Assembly (NCBI GenBank): GCA_033675545.1
Contig: JAWDGP010000265.1
Location: forward strand, 358,501 to 422,500
Direction of reading: 5' to 3'
DNA: 64,000 bases
DNA from: Elysia crispata
Taxonomy: Eukaryota; Mollusca; Gastropoda; Plakobranchidae
The position numbers and the translations under genes were made by a program. The first letter of the stretch is position 1. Every line of letters starts with the position of its first letter. The notes beneath the pieces were generated by a model. That model saw nothing but the letters and a program-made list of their open reading frames with translations. It was not told where the DNA came from and ran no database searches. Of the stretch, positions 26,933 to 40,900 are shown in pieces.

Positions 26933-29670
26933 GGGAGGGAAGAAGATGGACTGAAGATGAAAAAGAGGAAGTCGACAAGAGGGACAAGAAAAGAAAAAGA
27001 AGAATCAGGTGAAGAAGAATAAGGATGGAAATTGATATAGTCCATCCACAACGAGGTGATTTTGTATATATATTAAACTTATGCCCCCGTCGGGTGGGGC
27101 CAAACTGAAAAGATTAGCCCCTCATCTCATCTTCCAACGGAGTGGGGGTTTATTACGTAGAAAAAGAAGAACAAGAAGAAGAAGGAGAACAACAACAACA
27201 ACAGCAACAATAACAACAATAACAACAAATTACAACAACAACAAAAGCAAAGAAAAACAACAAAGAGAATAAGAAACAATTGAAAAAAATAAAACAACAA
27301 GAAAAAGAAGGCTGTACAAAGAAAAGAGTACTAATGATCAATACAGAAAACATTTTCTCTTTTATAGAGTAGATGAAAAATAAGTTTAATTTGGTAAAAG
27401 AAATAATTTTGACACACCTAATTAGTATAGAACATATAATTATCTTAACTGTTATTTCCAACAAATACCTGGCAACTACTGTCCCTTCCCCCATCTGTTT
27501 CTAAACACACCTTCTATCACACAACTAACACTTTGAGGCGACCTTCTCCAGCTTTCAAATCCCTTTCTCCTGCCAGCTTCCACTTTAGATCACCTTTCTA
27601 CTTTTTATCCATCAGTCAATCGAGTTGTGTAGAACTAATGCTGACTACTTTCCTACAAGCTGCGATCTAAGATAAATTCACCTCCTCTGTCTGTCTCAGA
27701 TTTCTATTGATTCCAGAAAGTGTCTCTCCCGGACGGGCTTTCAAAGGCTTTATTTTTTTTTTCCTTTTTCTGGCATCTTTGTTTTCATGACAAGAGAGAT
27801 CTTGTCGCAGCAGAATGTTCCACTGGAGACCGATCAGCTTCAATTAAAATACTGTCAAGTCTTCGATATATCTAATTCTATCTTGTCAGAGGCGGATCTC
27901 GCTGTAAATGGGTTTGTTTTCAGAGCCCTGTTCCTTGATGGTGTGGGTGTTGTAGAGTGCTTTTCTCTTGTGTAAAAATCTTTGAGTTTGAGAAGTGGTT
28001 TCAGATTTTAATATATATATATATTAAAAAAAAAGAAAGAAAGACATGTAAGTACATAGATAAACAATAAAGGTAGATGAACAGATTTAAAAAAATGATT
28101 GCATAGGTAGTCTGATAAATATCTTGATGATAGATATATATATATATAGAAAGATAAATAGATAGATAAATGGATTGTAGTCGTTTATAGATGGTGGGTA
28201 GATAGATAATATAAATATATAAACCAATGGACTGAGTAGGGTAAGTAAGATAGGAAATTAGCAAAATAGTATGATAATTAAGATTGGAGTAAGAAGGTTA
28301 TTTAGATAGAGATAGAATTTGCGTTTCCTTTCAAGTCACAACTTTACCGAGTAAATATAGGATGGGAAAAGGGAGGGGAGGGAAGAGATTAACATACGAT
28401 AACCGCTAAAGCTTGATTTCACCGAACTGAAAAAAAAATACAAAACGTGAATATAGACCTAAAAATTTATGACGATTTATTGAATTTACAAAATTTACAG
28501 AATGTATAAAAATTCACATGAAAGATAAAATCTAAGTTCATCTCATTGTTATGAAAAGTGCAGTCTCTTGATTGATTAAATTTGATTTTTTTAAAACGAC
28601 TGTTTTATTTTAAATTTAGTTATTTTAAAGCAATCAATGCAGCTCATTATTTGACTCAATTTCGATACTTTAAGTCTTAAGCGTTTTCTCTTCCTATTAT
28701 ACCACTCTTCTCTCAATATCTCTCACTCAAAGAAAACAGATCAGTATGGAAAAAAAAATTCTTTTTACTGCTTACAAGCGCTACTACTGCTAATTATTTT
28801 AAGATCTTCTCTTCTTATTCCATTTGTCAAGTTCCTTTATTATAAAGTATAGACGGCTGGACGATAAATTATTCTGCCCTTGTTCCATCCATCATGCCTT
28901 GTAGGGCTGCGTGACTAGTCTAATCTCCTCTAACATCTCTTCGAGTTAGACTCAGCTCGCCTTTAAATTATTCCTTTTTCACCTGTGAAGGAAATAATAA
29001 AACAAAGCGCTCGATAACTCCCCTTACTTCTGCATCGGTTCGCAAACAATAAAGCCCTCAAACAAATTGAAAATCCTTATTGCGGATGGGTTCGAAAGGG
29101 GTAGAACGAGTCCAAGACACGCTAAAAAGAAAAGTTGTACTGTCGGCCTATTACTAAAAGCGAAATCCCGACGGCTTGGAAACTTGATTAGATTGAAAGA
29201 GAATCTCCCGGTTAGCCGGAGAGAGAGAGACCTCTCCATCAATTAGACGCCCTAAGAGCTCGGCGACCCTTTCTTCAATAATAAATGAATCTTGGAGATG
29301 CGGAGGTTTTGTTGTTTCAATCGTCTCTCAAGGGCGGGGCGGGACCAGTGGAGCAGGTCTTCTCACTCTTAAGGCTTTCTACACCTTCATCTTGTAGTTG
29401 GAGCGTTACAAATATAGAAAGCATTTTTTTTAATTCCTTTTTGCTTGGATCATACAAGCGGAAAGTACTTGAATAGCTTAGATTGAATTATTCCTTTTGA
29501 TTCAATCGAAGTTTCACTGTAAAAGCTCTTAAGCTAAAGACTTCTGTTGACACCTTGTTTACATGCTTTCTTTCTCTCTTTACCAAGATTTCTTCTTATA
29601 ATTTTTTTTATTTCCATCTACCTGTTGTCTCTTAATTGATTCATTTACCACTTATGTAGATCTTTAATAA
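26933..29670. other. no gene seen
   Basis: Purine-rich lead, GAA/AAC tract, T-rich and GATA-like short repeats (28010-28210), and a balanced patch at about 28820-29300. Confidence 0.55.
27157..27262. repeat. GAA-rich and (AAC)n tract
   Basis: Imperfect AAGAAG repeats followed by CAA/TAACAA repeats. The Arg/Thr-rich open frame at 27081-27272 comes from this. Confidence 0.85.
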
Positions 29671-29696
29671 TAGCAGCAGCTACAGTAGAAGCAGCA

Positions 29697-29787
<91 letters not shown>

Positions 29788-29850
29788 GAGGAGGAGGAGG
29801 AGGAGGAGGAGGAGGAGAAGGAGGAGTAGGAGTAGGAGGAGTAGAAACAG
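29671..29850. repeat. compound trinucleotide (GCA)n(GTA)n(GGA)n
   Basis: CAG/GCA array to about 29732, GTA/TAG array to about 29786, then GGA array with AAG and GTA interruptions to 29850. The poly-Leu minus frame (29680-29937) is an artefact. Confidence 0.96.
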
Positions 29851-30547
29851 TGTTGGTACTAGCAGTGATATCAATGGAAATTGCTTATTGTTGCCGCTGC
29901 TGCTTTTGCAATTAGCACTCAAAGAGATTTGCTTCAATGATCTTCGTTTGGTTGTAAAGAATTGATATAATTTATATTTTTTTCCTATTTCTCAAGGGAA
30001 AGTCACATGTGGACAGCTGAAACGAAAGAGGGGCACATTTTTGTACGGTATTTAAAAACTGATAAAGATCATCAAGTGCTTTCGATAGGGTAAAGTGCAG
30101 AGTGTTAACCTGTCTCGAGCACTTTCAACTCCACAACACTGCCCGGTGCAGCAGCTTCTCACCAGGTAAAGGATCGCTCGCTACAACACCACGACTCCAC
30201 TTTGTGTGCCGTGTGGCTGCGTGAACTCTAGCGTGAGTCTGTCGCAGGTTGCAGCTACCTGTAGAAGTCTGTCCGCGTCTCCAAGGCTTTGCAGTTCTCG
30301 CCTGACGCGGCCCGTAAAGTGGATAGCGTCACGGCAGGGGAGCTGAGGGAGGTAATCCAATCTGTAATTAGACTAAGTTACTCCTGTAATACCTATCGCT
30401 GTATGATTTCTTTGTTCGATTGAGATGTCACTGAGATCAGTAATACTGTGCAGGATATGTCTCTGAGTTGTGATGTTAGTTAGCAGGCTGCATGCATGAA
30501 AAAGAAGGTGTGTAATTTAATTTCAGAGTTTTTGTTGTTTGTTTTAT

Positions 30548-30577
30548 TGTGTGTGTGTGTGTGTGTGGGAGGAGGAA

Positions 30578-30650
<73 letters not shown>
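30548..30650. repeat. (GT)n and (GA)n microsatellites
   Basis: GT run at 30548-30567 and about 35 GA units at 30581-30650. Confidence 0.97.
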
Positions 30651-30652
<2 letters not shown>

Positions 30653-33600
30653 GTGAATTGGTTTTGGAGGAGAGTGAATTGAAGGAGAGAAAATGCATCC
30701 AAACCCTAAAAATAGACGCTTAATAATTTTTTATTAATTAGATTTTAAATAGTTTTAGTATATTTGAAAAATGATTAAGGAAATTTTCAAAGAATTCTTG
30801 CAGGGCATTATCTTCTTATATCCGAAGACATGGGCAAATCCATTTATCAAATGGTTAAAATACATGTTAGTTGAATGAAATATTTTTGTTTCCTTTTTTG
30901 TTTGTTTATTTGTTTGCTTTTTTCATGTGCTTTTTTTTTCCATTTTCAATGTTGACTCAATCTCTTTGTTTTTAAGATAGATTTTAAAAAATCTCTTGAA
31001 TGGGATAAAGTGAGAAAGGCCCAGAATAATGATTTAAAAATAATAATAATAATAATAATAATTAAAAAAAAAAAACTCAAAAACACATGCAAAAGAAAAC
31101 TTTCGAGCTTGCATTTCATATCAAATATTTGACGACAAGATAATTCCGTTGTTATGCTGTTGAGAACTTCCCGATCGTTGGCTGCCGATCTCATGTTTCT
31201 GGAAGTGTTTTTGGCATGCGCGTGAGACGGCGGCCAGGTTCCGGTGTAGATTGGTATCAAGTGTTTTTGGTGGGCTGTGATATGAAACCGGATTAAATGG
31301 AATGTTACTCATTTCCTCTGGGTTGTGCGTCAAGGCGGTTTGCTCTGCAGTAATTTCAAAGTTAGAGAGGCTTCATCAGTCTTATAATGTCAGATAAACA
31401 ATCGATATTAGCTTGTGTCTATTTTCTTTGCAACAGAAATATATTTTTTTCTAAATATTTTTTTTTTAAATCGACATCGTTCAAGTCAAATTTCCTTGCT
31501 TAACATGAGATATAAATCTGCTCTTTTATGATCTTTTTTTGTTCTTATATTATTAAATTAAGTTTATCGCCACCATGTGAATTTAATTATAATATCATCT
31601 ACCCGTAGAATCGAAGCGAAGACATAACCATTTTAAAATGTACTTGAATCTCAGTATGACGAAATTCTAAGTCGTGCCTGATATACTACAATTGTTTAAA
31701 TAAGTATTAAACTTTTCAAAAGTTATAACTTCGTTTTAATTGTATGACAGTCCCATCCGACGAAACTTTATTTCATTGAGAGTGATAATTGAATACCCAT
31801 TGATTTATTGGAAAATAGAACGTTATTATTATCTAAGTAAAAATTTGAAAAGATGATCAAGATGATGTCAGTAAGGTGAGATAATAAAACCAAACATGAT
31901 AGAGAAAAAAAGGGAGCAAAAAAAGGGAAAAGTGAAACGTGGAATTTTTTTCTGTGCTTGTCTATTAATTTGCACTGTCTATCTTCCCTTTTAAATATTT
32001 CCCTGTTATAACTGTGACGGTTCCACATCACTTTCATCTTCAGGTTGCCTTCACCTTTAAGTTCGGTATGCTCCACTTCTCCCCTGTCATTAACATGATT
32101 CTTTTGATGTCCCGATTAAAATGGCCGGTAGATTTGTTTTTACAGGGCTTCAATTTCGCCATGAATCGTTCTCCAGGCACCGCCAGTAAAGCGCAGCCTC
32201 AAGCTATTGCCCGAGCACCAAGTAGTGCCAAGAGAAGAAATTAATTGATGGATTCTCCGTTAATTGCGCTTCTGCCGCTGCGCAGAACCATTTACAGAAG
32301 GTGCGCAAACCTCTAGGGAAACGCGAGAATTTACTTATTTACCGCAGGAGTCCCCGATCGCGGCGCCTGGTTCAATAACACAAAAGAAATAAGGTTTAAA
32401 TTTTAAAGATGGACACAGTGATAGAGCGAAGAACAATACTGATGGCAAGAGAGCTTCTAAGGCTGTGATCGCAGCGATGCGAATCATGGCCAATGTCATT
32501 CAATCGACGGCCTGCGGCTCGTCAAATCTTTACTTTAACTTTATTGTTTCCCTCTCATTTCGCCTCTCGCTTGCTCAGATCGGAGTGATATAAATGGATT
32601 TTAATCACTGTCTTTCATGGCTCATCTTGCAAATTGCGTGGCAGTCTTAATGAATTGCAAGCACCTTTGGTGGCATCAATCTATACAATGACAGAATAAT
32701 TTTTTTTCTTGCTTAGAATGTTATTGGATTGACTTGATGTGTTCTGTTATACAACAGATTAGGAATAGCTTACATAATCATGAATAAGTGAATCTTTAAG
32801 AACGACAGATAATTTATCTGAGGATCAATGTTACGTTATACTAAATGTTTATTCTTAGCTGATCGACTTAAAAGGTCCATACAAAAGGTAAATAGTGTGA
32901 TGTTACTGTTGTTTGCAAATAATCATTTATGTGAGAAGCATTGAAGCTACAACTTCTATCTCCGAACTGTATCATCGAGACAGAGGTCAAGTTTCACTCA
33001 CATTACTATAAACTCCACAATAAGTCCACCATAATTTCTGCTCTATTTTTTTACAAACTGTGGAGAATCTTGTGCTTGAGAGAAGATGGATAAAGAATTA
33101 TTAAGAACCACATTTAGGTGTTTAAGGAGAGAAATATCTCCTCGAGGTTCTATGTCAAGAGATATTTGGGAGATATGGTCATCGTGCTACTTTTCGCTGA
33201 CACGCTGGTATACTGATTCCAAACAATCTAAAACTTATCTACCTAAAAAGGAGAAAAGGATTTAACTTTTTTGAGCACTCTTGCTGCAAATGAGCTTCAT
33301 GTGGTGTGAATGAAACTCAATAATTGCTGTAACATTAATTTGAGGCATATCAGAGATGATAACCGGACCGGAATTGATCTCATATCGTTTAGACTAAATC
33401 ATAAGCACCAAAGATCGCACTTCTCCCCTACGTTGATGAGACTAGGTGTATTATCAAAAAGGGTTGTGTGCTAAATACTGGATGGGTAGAATAATGAAAT
33501 CTTAACGCTCCAAAAATCATCATATGAAGTTACAGGCTCTTGTAAACGTTTCAATAAAATATTGATCCCTTCTTTATGTCTCATTTTCTTGCTTATCAAA

Positions 33601-33929
33601 GTGCTTTTAAACATCAATGATTTAAGTATTGTTCAGTTAGGGTATAAATCAAAATTAATTTATTGTCTCTTTCAATTGAAAATAGGAAAAGAGTGAATTT
33701 CTAATTTAAGTTATTTAATATAATCAAGGCTGATATTTTTCCACGTTGTGTTATAAAGTATTATGTTGTTTCCAATTTAATCGAGATTTCTTACTTATTT
33801 TTATTATAAATCATAGAGACTTTTCAAACCTCACTACAATCATTCACATATTATGTATGGATCTGAAAGAAATGCATTTTATGTTTTTTCTGCTCATCCT
33901 TTATATTTATTTTGTTTTTCCTGTTTTTA

Positions 33930-33993
33930 TTGTTGTTGTTGTTGTTGTTGTTGTTGTTTTTTTTTGTTGTTGTTTTTGTTGTTGTTGTTGTTG
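33930..33993. repeat. (TTG)n microsatellite
   Basis: TTG units with a T-rich interruption near 33957-33965. Confidence 0.96.
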
Positions 33994-34744
33994 TGCTTAC
34001 GATCCTGGCAGATTATCCAAGCTTGACCAGACTTGAACTAAATGAGTACTTAATTGTAGGTCTTGGTCAAGATACCAGAGTGTCCCTCACGTGACATTCG
34101 AGGAAAATCCTTTGCATACCTAAAGGAGGGGCTTGACTCTTATTCTAACAACAAACCTCATGGACTCGTAGCGAGTGATGCAACGAGTGCTGTCGTGAAT
34201 AACGTAAACAAGGTGCAAACCTATTTTCAGTATGGCAATCTCAAACTAATATTTTCTTCATTTGTGTCCCCTAGTCATCAGGCATATACTTAGAGAACGG
34301 CCTTTGTCAACAACCAAAACATAAGGGTAGAAGCTTCATCGATGTGGGCTCTAACGAAGAAAAAGAATTAAAAAAAAAAACTTAAGTATCTTTCTGGATT
34401 CTCTTCGGATGTCGTCCAACTGAAGGCAGTGTGTTTTCAGCACCATCTTGGGTACTAGGGTGGCTGTTCATATACACCAGAAAAAAAAGCGTATGCACAC
34501 TTTGTTTAGTACGCTCCCTCACTGAACAGAAGAAAGGAGATTTTCTCTCACTGCGTACACAGGAAACGTTTCCTGCTGTCAAACGTAAACACAAATAACC
34601 AACCATTACCCACAGCCATCTGACGAGAGCCGAACGGGTTCAAAACTCTGGAGTCATGGCAAACCAAATCTAGGTAATCAATTTTATTGTTATCATTATT
34701 AACGCTCCCTTTGTCGAGCACTATTACAAAATGCTATAATATCG

Positions 34745-34866
34745 ACCAAACATGATATATATTAACGTCCCAAAAGCCTCCAATAAGCCATTCCGAGCCA
34801 AACAGCGGCTAGGATTTGCACACGTAACTGTTATGACTTTCTAACAAACACTACAGACCATCGGGA
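34745..34866 (-). mobile_element. tRNA-derived SINE head
   Basis: On the minus strand the sequence begins ccgatggtctgtagtgtttg, an A box-like region, and has a B box-like gtgtgcaaatcct (plus strand 34811-34823). The layout is that of a tRNA-type promoter. A short body follows and no clear tail was found, so the copy is probably truncated. Ends are approximate. Confidence 0.5.
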
Positions 34867-35164
34867 CCTGAGGTTCATAATCAGTATGTCATGATTTTCA
34901 TTCTGTAAAACTATTTCAGCAACGACCAACATGGCGCAACATCTTATCAAGTAAGCTAGAAAGCTAGTAATTTAGTCATTGGAAATCAGAAACAACAAGC
35001 TAGTGTCTTATCTTCTATGTTTGATTCATTGACCTGATCCAGCCTTTCTAGATCTTGGTTGATTGTCTCCATTTGCCCTCCAATCTGATTTCGTGAGGTA
35101 TTTATTCTGGGGTTTGATATTTGAAAATCAGTTGGCAAAAAGAAAAAAAAGTAATCGATGATGA

Positions 35165-35240
35165 GGTGTCGTGGTCTAGTGGTGAGTTCTACGTTTTAGG
35201 TTCAGGGAGTCAAAGGTTCCAAGACTATAGATACGTTTTT
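35165..35240 (+). mobile_element. degenerate tRNA-like SINE head
   Basis: gtcgtggtctagtggtgag (from 35169) matches a tRNA A box well. The matching B box, aaaggttccaag (35212-35223), is degenerate. No amino-acid acceptor pairing is evident, so this is more likely a SINE remnant than a working tRNA. It lies 300 bp from the opposite-strand SINE at 34745-34866. Confidence 0.35.
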
Positions 35241-35930
35241 GGAAAGAATTAGGTGTAAAATCAAGAATCTGGCTTTATGTACAGGGATATTTTGTCAAAA
35301 GGTGTTGCGCACAATATTTTTTTTAACAAATTACAGGAAAGATGTGGAAATGATTCTATACTTTATTTATGAACTTACTATACTTAAGGCTCAATGAAAG
35401 CAAATGATCAATTCCGAAGAAAGATGCCAGTCAGTAAAAGCTGCATCCTCCATTAACAATTTATGCATGAACATCGCAATAAGTTGTGTTTGCACTCAGC
35501 TGCTCTTTATCCAAATCTCTAATTGTGACCACCTTCTACACAGGTTTTGCTCCAATGCAGGCCGTCTGCCAGCTTCCTAAGTCTCCGCCCCTAAATACAG
35601 CATCGCCTTTTAATGAGCAGTCCAGGTGTTGGCAGCCAGTATGGGACGTCTTGTCAATTTGAGAGCACCCAGCAGGGTTCCATCCCTCATTGTATTACTG
35701 TCTTCACAGCTTGGCACTGAGATGTATAAGATTCAAACATGTTGCCAATGTTTCACGTCCTTCACTGAAAACCTTAAGTTGGTCAAAATAGCCAAACAAT
35801 TGGTATGGCATAGGTATTTAATCTTTTTAAAGTATTCAACAAATAATGAAAGTTCTGTTTCCGGAAGAGCTTTCTTCCATTTATTAGTATAACTAACAAC
35901 TTAAATATTTAGAATGCAACACCGTCCGCG

Positions 35931-35983
<53 letters not shown>

Positions 35984-36932
35984 GATTTCTAAAAAGCCCT
36001 AAAATTAGATGAATATTTCTATTTAAATACAGAGTCAAATATAGAAGGTTAGGGTTGAAAGAGGGTGCTAAATACAAACATAGATATATTGGAAGGTAGA
36101 TAGACAGACAGACACACAGAAAGAGAGAGGGAGAGATAGAAAGATTCTCAAGAGCACGAAATAAAAAAAAAATGAATCAATTGAATTTTCAGTACTTTTA
36201 GAAAGTTCATTTTGTAAAACGAAACGACGAATTCAAGGGGATTTGAGAGCAAAACTGCCTTTTATAAAAATTTCCACCTACTTTTATTTAAAAAAAAAAA
36301 CAAAAAAAAAAACAAAAAAAAAAAAAAACAACTCCGAGAACAAAAAATAGAATTCAAATCAAAGACAACTCGTGTGATGACGATTAATGACTTACCATCT
36401 AGGAAAAGAGTTCTGGTTTTGTTTTTTTTTAAGGTGAGATGTTCGCCACAGCAAGTTGAGTAATCATGATGGCAGGGATGAAAGGCGACAAATTCAAATT
36501 GAGAGCTATCAAGCCATCAGGCTGAAATTAGTTTCAGTTTCTCACGTTGAAATTCATTTTGGCTAAAAGCGTTGATTTCGCTCACGTTTTAAAGCATTTC
36601 TGTCGTAATTTCCTTTTGCCAATTTCAACGCAAGGTTTGTGAGTGACCATAGAAGAGAGAGAAACTTTTTAATGGGAAATATCTGAATCTTAGAAAACGT
36701 TATTTTATGCAATCTGTTTTTAAACAGGTGAGGTTACTCAACACAGGACTGAAAACGTTGTAAAGGTAAAAAGGATTAGATAAGAGCAAACATCTAGTTT
36801 CGGATGTGGTCGTAAAATGCCTAAATTGGGAAATATAAATTAAAAAGATAAGGAAGACGGGCCTAACAGATGTTTCAGAGACGTTATTACAGATTTACAC
36901 ACAAAAAGGTGGGATCGGATTAGGGGGGAGGG
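35241..36932. other. no gene seen
   Basis: AT-rich, with the AT array and an A-rich stretch (36290-36330). Confidence 0.6.
35932..35980. repeat. (AT)n microsatellite
   Basis: About 24 AT units; self-complementary and able to form a cruciform. Confidence 0.97.
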
Positions 36933-37070
36933 GGTATCAATGTAAAGGGGAAGTCAATAAAAGAAAGGGAAATGATAGATAAGGAGACAGATTGAAAATG
37001 GGAGAAAAAGTAAGATAGCGACGGGGCGAGAAAGAGGGAAGAGAGAGAAAGATAGATAGATAGAGAGAGA

Positions 37071-37135
<65 letters not shown>

Positions 37136-37418
37136 TGTGTGTGATCGAGAATGGAAGAGAGTGAGAGAATAGGTAAGAGAAAGAGTCGGAGAGAGAAAAA
37201 GTGAGAGAAAGTATATATATATGAGAGTGAGAGAGAATGGGTGAAAGAGAGGAATAAAAAGAGTGAGAAAGAGAGGGGAGGAGAGAGACATAGATAGAGA
37301 GATGAGAGAGAGACAGAGAGAGAGCTAGAGAGAGAGAGAGAGAGAGAGAGCTAGAGCTAGAGAGAGATAGAGAGAGGGAGAGAGAGAGAGAGAGATAGAG
37401 AGAGAGAGATAGAGAGAG

Positions 37419-37450
<32 letters not shown>

Positions 37451-37882
37451 GTATCAATGTAAAGGGGAAGTCAATAAAAGAAAAGGAAATGATAGATAAG
37501 GAGACAGATTGAAAATGGGAGAAAAAGGAAGATAGCGACGGGGCGAGAAAGAAGGAAGAGAGAGAAAGATAGAGAAAGAGAGAGAGAGAGAGAGAGTGTG
37601 TGTGATCGAGAATGGAAGAGAGTGAGAGAATGGGTGAGAGAAAGAGTATATATATATATGAGAGTGAGAGAGAATGGGTGAAAGAGAGGAATAAAAAGAG
37701 TGAGAAAGAGAGGGAAGGAGAGAGAGAGATAGATAGAGAGATGAGAGAGAGAGAGAGCTAGAGCTAGAGAGAGAGAGAGAGAGGGCTAGAGAGAGAGAGA
37801 TAGATAGAGAGATGAGAGAGAGAGAGACAGAGAGAGAGCTAGAGAGAGAGAGAGACAGAGAGAGAGACAGAGAGAGAGAGAC

Positions 37883-37970
<88 letters not shown>
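36933..37970. repeat. 517-bp tandem duplication within a GA-rich purine tract
   Basis: The block starting ggtatcaatgtaaaggggaa at 36933 recurs at 37450. The copies share the unique lead (through agatagcgacggggcgagaa) and then diverge in the length and interruptions of GA, GATA and GAGACA runs. Almost the whole tract is purine on the plus strand, so the Ser/Leu-rich minus frames are artefacts. Confidence 0.9.
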
Positions 37971-37972
<2 letters not shown>

Positions 37973-40900
37973 CAAGTCCCAATGACGTCTAGTCAAGCAA
38001 GTTGATTCCTGATAACAGAGCTGTCGCTATTGGCAGGTGGGTGTGGTGACTGTCGTCATTTGCTCAAAGAATCAATTCCTTGGGGGATCGTTTTCACGCA
38101 TCCCATAAGTCGGTTGGGTAAATAGGAGTCCAGTTACATTGAAGCCTTTAAGGATGCTTCGTGACATAGGGTTCAGACAGGGCAATGATGGTAGGGCTCA
38201 ACGGGACGAGATGAGATTAATGAACTTTAAGAGAGTAGGAAGTTGGAGATATTTATAAACAAGATAGACTGATAAGTACACCGAAAGAGGAAAACCAAGA
38301 TAGAGAGACTCTTTACGTCGAAATTAACGATGAGCAGAGGGAGAACAGGCACACGCATTAATTCTACGGAACAATGAAGAAACAATACAATTAAAAATGT
38401 AACATATGAACGTGTTGCATAAGAGAAAGACGGATAGGGAGAGTCATTGACTATGAATGGAAGAGATAGAGCAACGGAGACATAAACAGAAAGATAAATA
38501 AATAGACATATGAAAGGGAGAAATAGATAAACAGACATAAAGAGAAAGACAGATGAATAAACTAATAGACAGTCAGAAAGAGATGGGTAGAGAAAGATTG
38601 TAAGGATTTAGAGATAAGAGAAAGAAGCATGAGCATGTGCTTAAAGCCAAAGAGAAGTTGTGTCCTGGAACATCAAATATAACTGCCATGGTTATAGCAG
38701 TAAATTAATAAAGGTTACAGATGTCAAACTTTCAAGAAGATTTTCCTTCAGACCAATATACCTGTTCATTAATCGATGCTCTTCACTCACTCTGCCTGGC
38801 TCACTAACGCAGCAAAACGCTGTGAAAAGGGGGAAAATAAGCAACGCTATATGCGAGAATACCTTTTCTCTGATCCGACAAATCCTATGAAAAAAAGGAG
38901 AAATTAATTGATATAAGCAGTGCAAAGTTAAAACTTACCGTCCCATTTTTCCCTGCCTAGTTTACTTCCTGCCTCCATGTATCAAACTCTGAAAGGGACT
39001 TGAGAAACGATAAACAATAATTATTTTATACTTAAGACCTCTGTAACGAAATGGTCCATACAAGGCTGTATCCATGCATTTTTCCCTTCCTCTTTTTTAA
39101 CTGAGCGGGAAATGAAAAATGTTACTAAGAAAACTAACGTTCTTTTATGAGTAGGGAGGGATGGAGAGGGGGGAGGGGGAGGTTGTTTTGTTTTTTTTTT
39201 TGCTTAATTAACATTGTGTAATTGTTCGATTTAACACCAAAAAAAAAAAAATAGTTAGCCAAGCAAGATTAATTGTCGTCATATGAGTTGTAATTTTAAT
39301 CAAATAAAACCAATATTGTGTGACTAGTTTTGAGATGCTCATCTATTTGATGAATACCAGAAACCTTTGGAGAAGTTTGACGTTGGCGACTCCTTTGAAA
39401 CATTGATAATTGTTTCATTCTCTCCAACAAGAAAACCATTATTTATTTTAGTCAACAATTTAATATAAACCGTATTTTATTTTATTATTTAAATGTAGTC
39501 TTCATGACAGGCTCTTCGAAAAACATTCTCAAGGTCCATCCCTCCCCTTTCTCCCATACAAGACTTTAGAAGAGGCTTAGGCGACATAGAACAATTAAGA
39601 ATTACCACTGCCGCTAATCAGCAGCTTGAAGAGAGGACCGGCTCACCTGGATGTCCAGTTGGCTCATATCGATCTATGAAATCAGTGTCCAGACCACCAG
39701 CGACTTGCTAACAAAAGCCAATCTGACCGCAGCGAGTTGGTTACATCACTAGATCTTTTGTCTTTTCTAACGCCTCGCTTGGTAAGATGATGGAGAGTGG
39801 AAACCTTTCTGATTGTGAACTCTATAGGGATGTAGAGAGATCTGGAAGATGGCTAGAGAGGATAAAAGGTAAAAAGAAAAAAAAAAAAAGAATAAAAACA
39901 ATCATAGGAAGGCGACTACACATTACAACATTAAAATATTGAATCGTATGCAAACATGTATAAGAAAGCTTCAGAAACAGATAATTCAAAGTTGACAATA
40001 TACAGAGCAATACTCGAAAAGCCTGAAAGATGTAGACTAGGTTGAAGCATTAATAAATGTATCTGGTCGGTTACAATAAGCAGAACAAGACAAGAAAATG
40101 ATCAGAATTGTAGGTCTACAGTTTGTTTCTAATTAAATGCAAAAACCAGAGGAACTTAGAGACAACCCAAGGTACTCTCAGGCGAAGACAAGATCGATAA
40201 AGTTATTAGTGCGTTACGCTGCTGCAGTAGCGGACACTGAAGTAACGACCCCGTCTCTAAGTCATCTTTGGCCGGACTGGGTTCGCTTGGCTAGCACTAA
40301 AGAATTGCGCTAATTTACACCTAATCTCAGATTTCTTTGGAGGTGAATGAGTATTACCCAACATTGAACATCTCTTTCTTGTCGCTGGCCTCTGGGTTTT
40401 TAACGAATAGGTGGACACCCGCAAAAGTGCATCTGTCAAGATCTGTGGCCAGTTTGAAAACAGAATCTGTAAAATATTTCTTAAATGTTTAACATCTCTC
40501 TCAGAGCCTTATATAGGGACGGAAATTGTATAGATACCAAAAGAAACTTAAAAGGGATCTGGTTTAAAATAAAATGTTTATGCATTTTTAAGGCTCTTGT
40601 GAGTTGCCAAATGAGTATTATTTCTGCAAGAGATTCGTCTGTCGCGAATGAAAATTCATTTGCATTAAATGATATAGGCTTCTTCAGCTGTTGTGGTATA
40701 AGATCTGCAAAATTATCTCTTTAATCAAAATTAAAGAACTTTGCTATCTTTTCATGCTATTTCTTCAATTAACAACAGTCACATGTGACAAATCTACGCA
40801 AATTAGGGAGTATTAAGATAATAATAATAATAAGTTTGTACAAACGACATCGCATTTTATAATTATTTCCAAAGTAGTAGCTATCCTTCAGATTATGGAT

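Larger units (their letters stand above)
29851..34744. other. no confident gene; GC-richer patches
   Basis: GC-richer patch at 30080-30350 includes a donor-like caccaggtaaagg (30164). A regulatory-looking patch is at 32000-32690. A short AAT repeat lies at 31039-31063. No protein family recognised. Confidence 0.5.

Noticed and set aside
35165-35240. Functional tRNA gene
   Set aside because: B box is degenerate and no acceptor stem pairing is seen.
36920-37996. Ser/Leu-rich minus frames of 123-180 codons
   Set aside because: GA-rich tandem duplication; composition artefact.
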